In this document: positions 8,634 to 17,554 of the stretch, one piece after another
Layout: each line of letters opens with the position of its first letter
How positions within the stretch are numbered: position 1 is the stretch's first letter
Assembly (NCBI GenBank): GCA_035464655.1
Contig: DATHRZ010000063.1
Location: 1-64,000, forward strand
Length of the DNA stretch: 64,000 bases
Reading direction: 5' to 3'
Source: JARFPW01 sp035464655
GTDB lineage: Bacteria; Gemmatimonadota; Gemmatimonadetes; Palauibacterales; Palauibacteraceae
Made by a program: the position numbers and the translations under genes
The notes under the pieces: model-generated
The model's database searches: none
Told to the model about the DNA's origin: nothing
Seen by the model: the letters and a program-made list of their open reading frames with translations, nothing else

Positions 8634-9230
8634 TCAGGCCTCCACCAGCAGATAGATGACGGTGAACAGGACGATCCACACCACGTCGACGAAGTGCCAG
8701 TACAGGCCGGCCACCTCGACGATCTCGGCCTTCTCGGGCCCGAGCTTCCCGCGGAACGACTGCACGAGAAGGCTGCTCAGCCAGACCACGCCGATCGCGA
8801 CGTGCGCCCCGTGGGTGCCCGTCAGCAGAAAGAAGGTGGCGCTGAACATGTTGCGGGTCAGGCCGAGCCCCTCGTGAACGAAGTGCGAGAACTCGTAAAC
8901 CTGCCCGCCCAGGAAGATCAGGCCGAGGATCGCCGTCGCGGCGAGCCACAGCCGCGCCTGGCCCTTCCGCCCGCGCTGCACGGCCGACAGGGCGAGTACC
9001 ATCGCCAGGCTGCTCATCAGCAGCACGAACGTCGTCACGGTGATGAACGGGATGTTGAGCAGGTCGATCGGATAGGGGCCGACCAGGCTGCGGCCACGGT
9101 ACACCAGGTAGCCGGTGATCAGCGAGCCGAACAGCATGCACTCCGACCCGATGAACGTCCACATCAGCAGCTTCCGATGCGGAATTCCGGTCGACGTGTA
9201 GTGGTGGTCCATCGCGGCGTTCTGGCTCAT
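8634..9230 (-). CDS. ctaE: Cytochrome c oxidase subunit III
   Basis: The 198-residue protein has five hydrophobic segments, as expected for short caa3-type subunit III proteins that lack the first two helices of mitochondrial COX3. Recognisable family features are KLLMWTFIGSECMLFGSLI near the N-terminus, FYLTGTHGAHVAIGV-like sequence (here LLTGTHGAHVAIGVVWL) and the terminal WHFVDVVWIVLFTVIYLL. The HGAHV and WHFVDVVW motifs are nearly invariant in the family. Subunit III supports proton uptake and turnover stability of the heme-copper core. It begins 4 bases after the subunit I gene. Confidence 0.93.
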   Translation of the reverse strand: MSQNAAMDHHYTSTGIPHRKLLMWTFIGSECMLFGSLITGYLVYRGRSLVGPYPIDLLNIPFITVTTFVLLMSSLAMVLALSAVQRGRKGQARLWLAATAILGLIFLGGQVYEFSHFVHEGLGLTRNMFSATFFLLTGTHGAHVAIGVVWLSSLLVQSFRGKLGPEKAEIVEVAGLYWHFVDVVWIVLFTVIYLLVEA

Positions 9231-9234
9231 CGCG

Positions 9235-11085
9235 CTATCTCTCCAGCGGCTGGAACGCCCAGCCGAATACGCAGACGAAGATCAGGGCGCCCCCGGCGAG
9301 CACGACGGGCAGGCTCTGCGTGAGCCCCCCGACCGCGCCGATCACGATGGCCGCCGCCAGGCCGATGGGCCACAGCGACGGGCTCGGCATCACGGGCTCC
9401 GGGGCACCTGTCGCCTCGGGGTCGAGCGCCTCGCCGCCCTCGCGCCACAGCGGGTCGCGGTGCTCAATCGTCGGAATCGTCCGGTAGTTGTAGTGCGGCG
9501 GCGGCGACGGCAGCGACCACTCGAGCGTCGGCGCGGCCCACGGGTTGGGGCCCGCCACCCTGCCCTTGCGGGTGCTGCGCAGCAGGTTCCACACGAAGAT
9601 CAGCATCGAGCCGCCGAGGATGAACGAGCCCACCGTCGCCATCAGGTTCATCGCCTCGAACCCGAGGCCCGCCTGGTAGGTGAAGGTGCGGCGCGGCAGC
9701 CCGTGCATCCCCAGCCAGTGCATCGGGAAGAAGGTCAGGTTGAACCCGATGAACATGATCCAGAAGTGCGTCTTGGCGAGCGCCTCGCTCATCAGCCGCC
9801 CCGTCACCTTCGGGAACCAGTAGTAGATACCGGCGAACAGGGCGAACATCGAGCCGCCGAACAGCACGTAGTGGAAGTGCGCGACCACGAAGTAGGTGTC
9901 GGTCTGCTGGAGGTCGGTGGGCGGCGACGAGTGCATGACGCCCGACAGGCCGCCGATGATGAACATCGCCACGAACCCGACGGCGAACAGCAGCGGCGAG
10001 TCGAGGCGCAGCTTCCCGCCCCACATCGTCGCGATCCAGTTGAAGATCTTCACGCCCGTGGGAATCGCGATCAGCATGGTGGCGGCGCTGAACACCGAGT
10101 TCGCGATCGGGCCGAGCCCCACGGCGAACATGTGGTGTGCCCACACGCCGAAGCCGAGGAAGGCGATCAGGATGCCCGAGTAGATGATGAACGGGTAGCC
10201 GAACAGCGTCTTCCGCGAGAAGGTCGGAATCACCTCGCTGATGATGCCGAACGCGGGCAGGATGAGGATGTAGACTTCCGGATGCCCGAAAATCCAGAAC
10301 AGGTGCTGCCAGAGCAGGACGTCGCCGCCCATGGCCGGATTGAAGAACCCGGTGCCGAACGTGCGGTCGAACATCAGCATCACGAGCCCGACCGTGATCG
10401 CCGGGAACGCGAGGATCAGCAGGAACGAGGTGATCAACGTCATCCAGGTGAACGTCGGCAGCCGCATGAACTTCAGCCCCGGCGCCCGCAGGTTGATGAT
10501 CGTGACGATGAAGTTGAGCGACGCCGCGATCGACGACACACCCAGCACCTGGAGGCCGAACACCCAGAAGTCGACCCGCATGCCCGTCGAATACTGCGTC
10601 GACGTGAGGTTCGCGTAGCCGAACCAGCCGGCGTCGGGCGCGCCGCCGAACAGGAAGCTCGCGTTCAGCAGCAGCCCGCCGAACAGGAACACCCAGAAGC
10701 TGAACGCGTTGAGCCGCGGGAAGGCGACGTCGCGCGCCCCGATCTGAAGCGGGATGATGAAGTTGAAGAACGCGGCGCTCAGCGGCATCAGCGCGAGGAA
10801 CACCATCGTCGTGCCGTGCATCGTGAACAGCTGGTTGTACAGGTCGGCGCTCAGCACGGTGTTCTCGGGCGAGCCGAGCTGTGCCCGGATCAGCAGCGCC
10901 TCGAGTCCCCCGACCAGGAAGAACACGAACGCCGACACGAAGTACATCACCCCGATGCGCTTGTGGTCGACCGTGGTGATCCAGCTCATCGGGCCACCCG
11001 ACCAGTAGGCGTGGTCGTCGTGGCCGTCGTGCGCCGCGCCCGCGCCGGCCGCGTCATGCGTCTGGGACATCGTCGCGCTCGTCAT
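9235..11085 (-). CDS. ctaD: Cytochrome c oxidase subunit I (heme-copper catalytic subunit)
   Basis: This 616-residue subunit has about twelve membrane helices and carries the low-spin heme, the high-spin heme and CuB. The WIFGHPEVYILILPAFG segment holds the CuB histidine, its cross-linked tyrosine and the D-channel glutamate. VWAHHMFAVGL supplies the paired CuB histidines, and VVAHFHYVLFGG the heme ligands. The N-terminal TTVDHKRIG and GTTMVF regions are also typical. Together these indicate an A-type terminal oxidase reducing oxygen to water while pumping protons. The ATG directly abuts the TAG of subunit II. No assembly genes for heme A or CuB lie in the window. Confidence 0.97.
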   Translation of the reverse strand: MTSATMSQTHDAAGAGAAHDGHDDHAYWSGGPMSWITTVDHKRIGVMYFVSAFVFFLVGGLEALLIRAQLGSPENTVLSADLYNQLFTMHGTTMVFLALMPLSAAFFNFIIPLQIGARDVAFPRLNAFSFWVFLFGGLLLNASFLFGGAPDAGWFGYANLTSTQYSTGMRVDFWVFGLQVLGVSSIAASLNFIVTIINLRAPGLKFMRLPTFTWMTLITSFLLILAFPAITVGLVMLMFDRTFGTGFFNPAMGGDVLLWQHLFWIFGHPEVYILILPAFGIISEVIPTFSRKTLFGYPFIIYSGILIAFLGFGVWAHHMFAVGLGPIANSVFSAATMLIAIPTGVKIFNWIATMWGGKLRLDSPLLFAVGFVAMFIIGGLSGVMHSSPPTDLQQTDTYFVVAHFHYVLFGGSMFALFAGIYYWFPKVTGRLMSEALAKTHFWIMFIGFNLTFFPMHWLGMHGLPRRTFTYQAGLGFEAMNLMATVGSFILGGSMLIFVWNLLRSTRKGRVAGPNPWAAPTLEWSLPSPPPHYNYRTIPTIEHRDPLWREGGEALDPEATGAPEPVMPSPSLWPIGLAAAIVIGAVGGLTQSLPVVLAGGALIFVCVFGWAFQPLER

Positions 11086-12327
11086 CTATTCGAGACTCCG
11101 GAGGTAGGCCGCGAGCGTCCGCAGCTCCTCCTCGCTCAGTTGAAGGGCCGGCATCAGCGCCCCCGGCTTCACCTCGCCCGGGTCGCGTAGCCAGCGGATC
11201 ATGTTCTCGGTCGTGTTCTCGAGGATCCCCGCCGCGATCGTCCGCCGGCTGCCCACGTGCGACAGATCGGGCCCGAGCACGCCGGCGGCCGGCGTCCCCT
11301 GGATGCGGTGACAGGCGATGCAGCCCTTCGTCATCAGGAGCTGCTGCCCTTCCTCGATGATCGTCGCGAGGTCGGTGTCCTGCGCGGCGGGTCCGGCGGC
11401 TTCTTCGGCCTCGGCCTCCGCCGCTCCGCCCGGCTCTTCCTGATCCGCGACCACCTCGCGGGCGAGCTCGGTACGTGTCTGGGGCGCTTCGATCGTATCG
11501 GCTTCCGCCGCCGCCTGGAGGACCGGGGACGGCTGCGTTTGCGCCTCGACCCAGGCCGCGAAGTCCTCGGGCGTCGCGACCACGACCTCGAGCTTCATCA
11601 GGGCATGCGACAGTCCGCAGAACTCCGCGCACTGCCCGGTGAACCGCCCGACCGAGTCGGCCGTGAACCACAGGTGCGTCTCGTGCCCGGGCATCACGTC
11701 GCGCTTCCCGGCCAGGCGCGGCACCCAGAAGCTGTGGATCACGTCGGCCGACGTGAGCAGGAACTCGACGGTGCGGCCCTCGGGAATGTACGCCTCGTTG
11801 GCCGTGATCAGGTCGTAGTCGGGATAGCGGAACTCCCACCACCACTGATGCCCGATAACCTCGATGGTGAGGGCGTCGGGGTCCGTCGTCAGCCGGTCGA
11901 CGTCCCAGATCGTGGTCATCGTGGGAACCGCGATGAAGACGAGCACGAGGGCGGGCGCCAGCGTCCAGGCGAGCTCGAGCAGCGTGTTGCCGTGCATGTG
12001 GCGCGGCTCGGCGCGCTCGCCGTCGGCGGGTCCGACCCGTCGATCGCGGTACTTGAAGATGCCGACAAGCAGGGCACCCTCGACGATGACGAATACGCCG
12101 ATCGCCCACCACAGGATGCCCGCGAACAGGTCCTGGAGGCGGGTCGCCATGTCGGAAGCCGGGTCCATCGCCGACTGCGGAAACGGACCGCCGCAGGCGG
12201 ACACCAGGACGAGCGCGGACAGGGCCAGCGCCACGGCGCCGACACGGCGCCGACGCGCCGCGCCGGGTACATAGGTCGCGTCGTTCACTCTATCGAATAC
12301 CGTTCCACGGGAAGCGGTCGAAGTCAT
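11086..12327 (-). CDS. ctaC: Cytochrome c oxidase subunit II with C-terminal cytochrome c domain (lipoprotein)
   Basis: With the ATG at 12327 this is 413 residues. The N-terminus has four arginines and then a lipoprotein signal ending ALVLVSAC (Cys45). Two membrane helices follow, then the cupredoxin domain whose CuA site is QCAEFCGLSHALM. After a linker rich in Ala and Glu, a class I cytochrome c domain carries CIACH (C336, C339, H340) with a likely distal Met at 392 (GALMP). This is the caa3 arrangement, in which the oxidase takes electrons through its own heme c. A TTG 23 codons upstream keeps the frame open but gives an unlikely leader. It is the first gene of the oxidase operon, divergent from the protease gene. 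Confidence 0.93.
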   Translation of the reverse strand: MTSTASRGTVFDRVNDATYVPGAARRRRVGAVALALSALVLVSACGGPFPQSAMDPASDMATRLQDLFAGILWWAIGVFVIVEGALLVGIFKYRDRRVGPADGERAEPRHMHGNTLLELAWTLAPALVLVFIAVPTMTTIWDVDRLTTDPDALTIEVIGHQWWWEFRYPDYDLITANEAYIPEGRTVEFLLTSADVIHSFWVPRLAGKRDVMPGHETHLWFTADSVGRFTGQCAEFCGLSHALMKLEVVVATPEDFAAWVEAQTQPSPVLQAAAEADTIEAPQTRTELAREVVADQEEPGGAAEAEAEEAAGPAAQDTDLATIIEEGQQLLMTKGCIACHRIQGTPAAGVLGPDLSHVGSRRTIAAGILENTTENMIRWLRDPGEVKPGALMPALQLSEEELRTLAAYLRSLE

Positions 12328-12396
12328 CGGATCAGGCGGGGCCTTCCGGCAGCCGATCAGTCGCCGGACCTTATCCGAGAAGGCGAGGTGCGTCAA

Positions 12397-12568
12397 GGAT
12401 GGGGACGCCGATTTTGCGGCTCGCCGTCCTCCATTCTATCTTCCTCGAGTTACATAGCGGGCAGCGTCGGCCCTCCCACCACCGGGTGGCGCCGGATCTT
12501 CGTGCTCCCGAGGCACTCCAACGGACCTTTGCGGCCGCGCTCGCGAGGGTCCCGCGACGGAGACCAGG
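12397..12568. promoter_or_regulatory. Divergent intergenic region between the oxidase operon and the protease gene
   Basis: The two genes diverge across this gap (about 240 bases if the oxidase start is at 12327), so both promoters should lie here. A purine-rich GGAGA sits a few bases before the protease ATG and is a plausible ribosome site. I see no clear sigma-70 hexamers or strong operator palindrome. Confidence 0.35.
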
Positions 12569-15500
12569 ATGTCTCGACTTTTGAAGTGGGTGCCGGTAAC
12601 CGCGACCCTCATCGCCGGCTCATTCCTCGCCTGTGCCGTTGAATCCCCGGTCGCGCCGACTCCGGACACGCCGGAGGATGAGGTGCTCGAGGCGCAGGCG
12701 GAGCCGAGCCAGCGCGGCCCCCAGCCGATTGAGGACGAGTACATCGTCATCTTCCGCAACGATCGACAGATTCCCCCCGGGCTCGTGCGTCGACTCGTCG
12801 GTGATCACGACCTGGTCCTGAAGCACGAGTATGAGCACGTCATCCACGGCTTCGCCGCGAAGATCCCGCCTCAGGCCCTTCAAGGCCTCCGAAACAACCC
12901 GTTTATCGAGCGAATCGAGCCGAACCTCGAGTACACGCTGGAGACACCGGCCCGGGCCGCGGAGCCCGTCGCCGTACCGGAGGACGGTCTGCGGGTGCGA
13001 CTGGTGGCCGACGACCTGGCGCCGGGCGACGTCGCGGTGTGGCCCAACCGGGGGTCGGAGGCGGACGCGGTTCAGGCGAATACTTCACGGCTACCAACAT
13101 ACCGTGGTCCGAGTGCGGATTTTGGAGGGCATGCTTCGGTGGGCTTCAACGAGGCGGGCGACGACGACGAGGCGCTCGAGATCGTTGACGTGTCCCATCA
13201 CGGGACGGCGACGGTCATTGCGGTACTGCAGCAGGAGGAGGCGGACAAGCACCACTACGGAGTTGCCGGGTTCTACGGCAACAGCCGCAGTCGCGCCGGT
13301 TTCGTCTCACGCTTCTCGCGCGGCAACAACGCTGTCGAGTACTGGGATTCCCGATCTGGCTGGTCGGGAGGTACTTCTGTGTTGAGCTTCACTCAGACAC
13401 ATGTCGTATCGTGGCGCGTGGACGGAGAAACGCGCCGAGTCGACATGGCCGTCGACGGAGTGCCGGCGGGTTCCGATAATCTCAAGTCGTCGATTCCCGG
13501 CTTCGACCGATACGTGATCGGGATGACGGAACCGAGCACGAGCACGCGGTTCGACGGTCAGATCGCGGAGATCCTGTTCTACGATCGGGCGCTGGCCGAC
13601 TGTGAGCTCGACCAGATCGTGGCCGATCTCGGGACGCAGTACGCCGTTTCCGTTTCTTCGACCGGCGGAAGCTGCGCCCCGCCGGCGGATCCGACTGGCC
13701 TGTCGGCCACGCCCACCGGATCCAGCACGATCAATGTCGCCTGGACCGACGCGTCGACCAACGAGGACGGCTTCCGCGTCGAGCGGCGCCTCGGGCAAGC
13801 CGGCGCCTGGGCGCAGATCGCCGAGACCAACGCCGATGCGACGACCTACGCGGACCTCGGTCTGACGGCGGAGACTGAGTACTGCTACCGCGTTCAGGCA
13901 TTCAATGCGCAGGGTACTTCAGGCTGGACAGCGGCTGCGTGTGCAACGACCGAGGCGGCCGCACCGCTGCCGCCGGCCGTCGACGTGCCTACGGCCGGCC
14001 TGCGTCTGAGGCTGATCGCCAACGATCTGCCCGGCGGCGAGGTGTCGACCTGGCCCAACCGGGGCTCGGAGTCGGACGCGCTCCAGACCGACGCGAGCCG
14101 TCGGCCCGTCTACCATGCTCCGTCGCCGACGTTCGGCGACAACGCGGCAGTCGGCTTCAACGAGGGCTCCGACAACGATGAGGCCCTCGTGGTCACCGGC
14201 GTGGGCCACCACGGGTCGGGTACGTTGATCGCCGTGTTCAGCCAGGATGGAACGGGCAACTTCAACTACGGCATCTTCGGTGCCTGGGGCAGCGGTGGAA
14301 GCCGGGCAGGCATGGTGACCCGCGCCTACAGCACCGGCGGGCGCTTCGACTACTGGGATTCCACGCACGGCTGGGTCAACGGCGCATCTACAGTGACACC
14401 CGATCTCGCCTACGTCGGCGTCTGGCGCGTCGAGGCCGGACAGGCCGTGGACCTCGAGATCAACGGAGAGCCGGCCGGCTCCAAGGGCATCGGCTCGGGC
14501 TTCCCCGGCTTCGACCGATACGTGATCGGGATGACGGAGCCGAGCACGAGCACGCGGTTCGACGGTCAGATCGCGGAGATCCTGTTCTACGATCGGGCGC
14601 TGGCCGACTGTGAGCTCGACCAGATCGTGGCCGATCTCGGGACGCAGTACGCCGTTTCCGTTTCTTCGGCCGGCGGTGGCTGCGCCCCGCCCGCCGAACC
14701 GACCGGCCTGGCGGCTACGCCCGTCGGCTACGACGCGATCGACCTCGCCTGGACTGACGCGTCGACCAACGAGGACGGCTTCCGCATCGAGCGCCGACTC
14801 GGGCAGAGCGGCGCCTGGGCGCAGGTCGCCACGACCGCACCCGACGCCAGCAGCTACGAGAGCCGCAATCTCATCCAGCAGACCGAGTACTGCTACCGCG
14901 TCAGCGCCTTCAACGCCGACGGAAGCTCCGGCTTCTCCAACGTCGCCTGCGCCACGACCGAAGCCGCCCCGCCGGGCGCCTGCGTGGACACGGGTAATCA
15001 CGATGACCTGACAGATCTCTATGGCATCGCGGCCATCGGCGCGCCGGCCAACCAGGTCTGGGCTTCGACCCAGCTACCCGGCTGCGAGATCACGCCGTGG
15101 TACTTCGGGCTCGACTCGGGCATCGACAGCGACCATCCGGACCTCAACGTGATCGAGGCCGCGAACTTCGTGGCGGCGGAACCGAACCACGACGGCGAGG
15201 ACGGCAACGGGCATGGCACGCACACTGCCGGGACAGCCGCCGCGCGCGACGGCAACGGCGGTGTCGTCGGGGTGGCGCCGGGCGCGCGCATCCATTCGTT
15301 CCGAGTCTGCGAGGACGGTGGTTCGTGCCAGACGGCGGACATGGTGGCGGCGATGGACGAAGTCATGGCGCGGAAGATCGCGAGCCCCGATCAGCCGATG
15401 GTCGCGAACATGAGCATCGGCGGACCGGCGGACAACGTTATCGACCAGGCGCTGCGCAACTCGATAAACGGCGGCATCGTATACGCCGTCGCGGCCGGTA

Positions 15501-15925
15501 ATGGTATTCTCGGCGCCTGCATCTTCCCGAACGACGCGGCCAACGTCTCGCCGGCGCGCGTCGGGGACGACGATATCCTGCCGAACGGAAGCAGCGCAGG
15601 GAACGACGAACTACTGAATGGCGTGCTCACGACGACGTCGCACGACGCTTCGTTCGCCGACGTGAACTGCAACTACGGCGCGCCGGTGTCGGTCGCGGCG
15701 CCCGGGTATCAGATCCGCTCGACGTGGCTGGGCGGCGGATACAACACGATCTCGGGCACGTCGATGGCGACGCCGCACGCCGCGGGGGCCGCCCTGCTCT
15801 ACCTGCAGTCGCACCCCGAGGCTACGCCGGCCGAGGTCGAGGCTGCCATCGTCTCGCGGTTGCAGCCGTGGACGACCAACGAGTCGCCCAGCGCCTCGGG
15901 AAGGTTGTCAGTGGACGGGCTGTAG
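12569..15925 (+). CDS. Secreted S8 family subtilisin-like protease with two LamG-FN3 units between propeptide and catalytic domain
   Basis: This 1118-residue protein has a membrane-export signal with a possible lipobox (SFLAC, Cys22). Residues ~51-125 form an inhibitor I9 propeptide (DEYIVIFRNDRQ to NPFIERIEPN). Then come a LamG/concanavalin-like domain (~140-365), a fibronectin type III domain (~372-463), a second LamG-like domain (~470-700) and a second FN3 (~708-800). The peptidase S8 domain is last (~820-1118). The catalytic triad is complete: D849 in GLDSGIDSDH, H882 in GHGTHTAG and S1065 in GTSMATPHAAG, with the oxyanion Asn in AAGNG. In ordinary subtilases the I9 propeptide is directly followed by the catalytic domain, so the insertion is unusual. 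A ribosome site precedes the ATG. The end lies 3 bases from the convergent purH. Confidence 0.9.
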   Translation: MSRLLKWVPVTATLIAGSFLACAVESPVAPTPDTPEDEVLEAQAEPSQRGPQPIEDEYIVIFRNDRQIPPGLVRRLVGDHDLVLKHEYEHVIHGFAAKIPPQALQGLRNNPFIERIEPNLEYTLETPARAAEPVAVPEDGLRVRLVADDLAPGDVAVWPNRGSEADAVQANTSRLPTYRGPSADFGGHASVGFNEAGDDDEALEIVDVSHHGTATVIAVLQQEEADKHHYGVAGFYGNSRSRAGFVSRFSRGNNAVEYWDSRSGWSGGTSVLSFTQTHVVSWRVDGETRRVDMAVDGVPAGSDNLKSSIPGFDRYVIGMTEPSTSTRFDGQIAEILFYDRALADCELDQIVADLGTQYAVSVSSTGGSCAPPADPTGLSATPTGSSTINVAWTDASTNEDGFRVERRLGQAGAWAQIAETNADATTYADLGLTAETEYCYRVQAFNAQGTSGWTAAACATTEAAAPLPPAVDVPTAGLRLRLIANDLPGGEVSTWPNRGSESDALQTDASRRPVYHAPSPTFGDNAAVGFNEGSDNDEALVVTGVGHHGSGTLIAVFSQDGTGNFNYGIFGAWGSGGSRAGMVTRAYSTGGRFDYWDSTHGWVNGASTVTPDLAYVGVWRVEAGQAVDLEINGEPAGSKGIGSGFPGFDRYVIGMTEPSTSTRFDGQIAEILFYDRALADCELDQIVADLGTQYAVSVSSAGGGCAPPAEPTGLAATPVGYDAIDLAWTDASTNEDGFRIERRLGQSGAWAQVATTAPDASSYESRNLIQQTEYCYRVSAFNADGSSGFSNVACATTEAAPPGACVDTGNHDDLTDLYGIAAIGAPANQVWASTQLPGCEITPWYFGLDSGIDSDHPDLNVIEAANFVAAEPNHDGEDGNGHGTHTAGTAAARDGNGGVVGVAPGARIHSFRVCEDGGSCQTADMVAAMDEVMARKIASPDQPMVANMSIGGPADNVIDQALRNSINGGIVYAVAAGNGILGACIFPNDAANVSPARVGDDDILPNGSSAGNDELLNGVLTTTSHDASFADVNCNYGAPVSVAAPGYQIRSTWLGGGYNTISGTSMATPHAAGAALLYLQSHPEATPAEVEAAIVSRLQPWTTNESPSASGRLSVDGL
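13496..13660 (+). repeat. First copy of a 165-bp near-identical internal repeat in the protease gene
   Basis: This block ends the first LamG-like unit. It matches the block at 14504-14668 base for base except one synonymous change (A at 13531, G at 14539). The two copies are 1008 bases apart, a whole number of codons, while the sequence on either side is clearly diverged. Confidence 0.92.
14504..14668 (+). repeat. Second copy of the 165-bp internal repeat in the protease gene
   Basis: It matches 13496-13660 with one mismatch and codes for the same end of the second LamG-like unit. The sharp identity boundaries suggest recent gene conversion or a recent partial duplication rather than conservation of protein sequence alone. 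Confidence 0.92.
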
Positions 15926-15928
15926 GCT

Positions 15929-17530
15929 TCAGTGCCGGAACAGCCGCCGCCCCGTCGCGACCATCGCGATGCCCTGCTCGTCGGCGGCGGCGATCACTTC
16001 TTCGTCGCGCTTCGAGCCGCCGGGCTGGACGATGGCGGTGACGCCGGCGGCCGCGGCGGCGTCGACGCCGTCGCGGAACGGAAAGAAGGCGTCGGAAGCG
16101 AGCACGCACGGCTCGCCCTCGGGGGGCAGGCCGCCCGCCAGGCCTGCCGCCTCGGCCTTCATGCGCGCGATCGACACGGCGTCGACGCGGCTCATCTGGC
16201 CGGCGCCGATTCCGATCGTCGCGCCGTCGCGCGCCAGCACGATCGCGTTCGACTTCACCGACTGCACGGCGGCCCAGGCGAAGGCCAGGTCCTCCCACTC
16301 GGCGTCATCGGGCTCGTGCGTCGTCATGACGGTCGCGCCGTCGCGAAACCGTGACGGGCGGGCCGGCGCGGGCGGCCGCTGGGCGAGCACGCCTCCCGCC
16401 ACGCCGCGCAGGTCGATGCCGGCGGCCACGTGACCGTCGGGCGGACACAGGCGCTCGCCGGGGTACGGCAGCAGGATGCGGATGTTCTGCTTCTTGCGGA
16501 GCAGCGCGAGGGCGGCGTCGGCGCAGCCGGGCGCCACGAGGCACTCGACGAACAGGCCCGCCAGGGCTTCGGCCACGGCCTCTGTGATCGGCTCCGAGAA
16601 CACGACGGTCGAGCCGAACGCCGACACCGGATCACAAGCAAGCGCCTTCTCGTAGGCCTGCGACAGCGTGTGCCCCGAGGCGATGCCGCACGGCGTCGTG
16701 TGCTTGAGGATCGCGCAGGTGGGCTGGTCCTCGTCCAGCCACGGCCCGATCGCGAGTAGCGCGCCGTCCACATCCAGCAGGTTGTTGTAGGACAGCGCCT
16801 TCCCGTGCACCTGCCGCAAGCGCAGGATGCCGGTGGGGGCGTGCGAACCGTTGCGGTAGAACACGGCCGACTGGTCGGGATTCTCGCCGTAGCGCAGCGG
16901 CTGCACCTTGGTCAGCGACAGCAGCAGCTCGTCGGGCCATTCCTCGGGCGGACGATTACGGCGGTCGAGGTAGCCCGCGATCGCCGCGTCGTAGGCCGCC
17001 GTGTGCTCGAACACGCTCGCGGCGAGCGCGCGGCGCAGGTCGAGCTGGTCGCCCCCGGCGTCGAGCGCGGCGATCACGTCGTCGTAGCTGTCCGGGTCGC
17101 ACACGGGCCACACGAACGGATGGTTCTTAGCGGCAGCCCGCAGCATCGTCGGCCCGCCGATGTCGATCTGCTCGAGCGCCTCGGCCAGCATCGTGTCGGG
17201 CTTCGCGACCGTCTCGCGAAACGGGTACAGGTTGACCCCGACGAGCGAGATCGGCGCGTACCCCTGCTCCGCCAACTCCTCGATGTCGCTCTCGACCGAC
17301 GTGCGCGCGAGGATCCCCGCGTGCACGGCCGGGTGCAGCGTCTTCACGCGCCCGCCGAGGATCTCGGGCGAGCCCGTGAACTCCGACACCGACGTCACCT
17401 CGACACCGGCGTTGCGGATCGCGGCGGCCGTCCCGCCCGTCGACAGAATCTCGAACCCGCGTTCCACGAGCCGAGCGGCGAACTCCTCGATTCCCGTCTT
17501 GTCCGACACGCTGAGCAGCGCGTAGGGCAT
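15929..17530 (-). CDS. purH: Bifunctional AICAR transformylase / IMP cyclohydrolase
   Basis: The 533-residue enzyme has the two domains of PurH at normal length. The N-terminal cyclohydrolase (~1-195) begins MPYALLSVSDKTGIEEFA and includes ILSTGGTA and GGRVKTLHPAVHAGIL. The transformylase part has LRYGENPDQSA, the catalytic Lys-His in CAILKHTTPCGIA and the terminal SDAFFPFRDGVDAAA. It carries out the last two steps to IMP: formyl transfer to AICAR from 10-formyl-tetrahydrofolate and ring closure. It starts 24 bases after the gmhB-purN fusion, in the usual purN-purH order. Confidence 0.97.
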   Translation of the reverse strand: MPYALLSVSDKTGIEEFAARLVERGFEILSTGGTAAAIRNAGVEVTSVSEFTGSPEILGGRVKTLHPAVHAGILARTSVESDIEELAEQGYAPISLVGVNLYPFRETVAKPDTMLAEALEQIDIGGPTMLRAAAKNHPFVWPVCDPDSYDDVIAALDAGGDQLDLRRALAASVFEHTAAYDAAIAGYLDRRNRPPEEWPDELLLSLTKVQPLRYGENPDQSAVFYRNGSHAPTGILRLRQVHGKALSYNNLLDVDGALLAIGPWLDEDQPTCAILKHTTPCGIASGHTLSQAYEKALACDPVSAFGSTVVFSEPITEAVAEALAGLFVECLVAPGCADAALALLRKKQNIRILLPYPGERLCPPDGHVAAGIDLRGVAGGVLAQRPPAPARPSRFRDGATVMTTHEPDDAEWEDLAFAWAAVQSVKSNAIVLARDGATIGIGAGQMSRVDAVSIARMKAEAAGLAGGLPPEGEPCVLASDAFFPFRDGVDAAAAAGVTAIVQPGGSKRDEEVIAAADEQGIAMVATGRRLFRH

Positions 17531-17554
17531 GGCGTCAGTCTCCCGGTATGGCGA

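Noticed and set aside
12328..12396. An in-frame TTG start for oxidase subunit II at 12396
   Set aside because: It would put 23 extra residues before a normal lipoprotein signal, and the ATG at 12327 gives a better leader.
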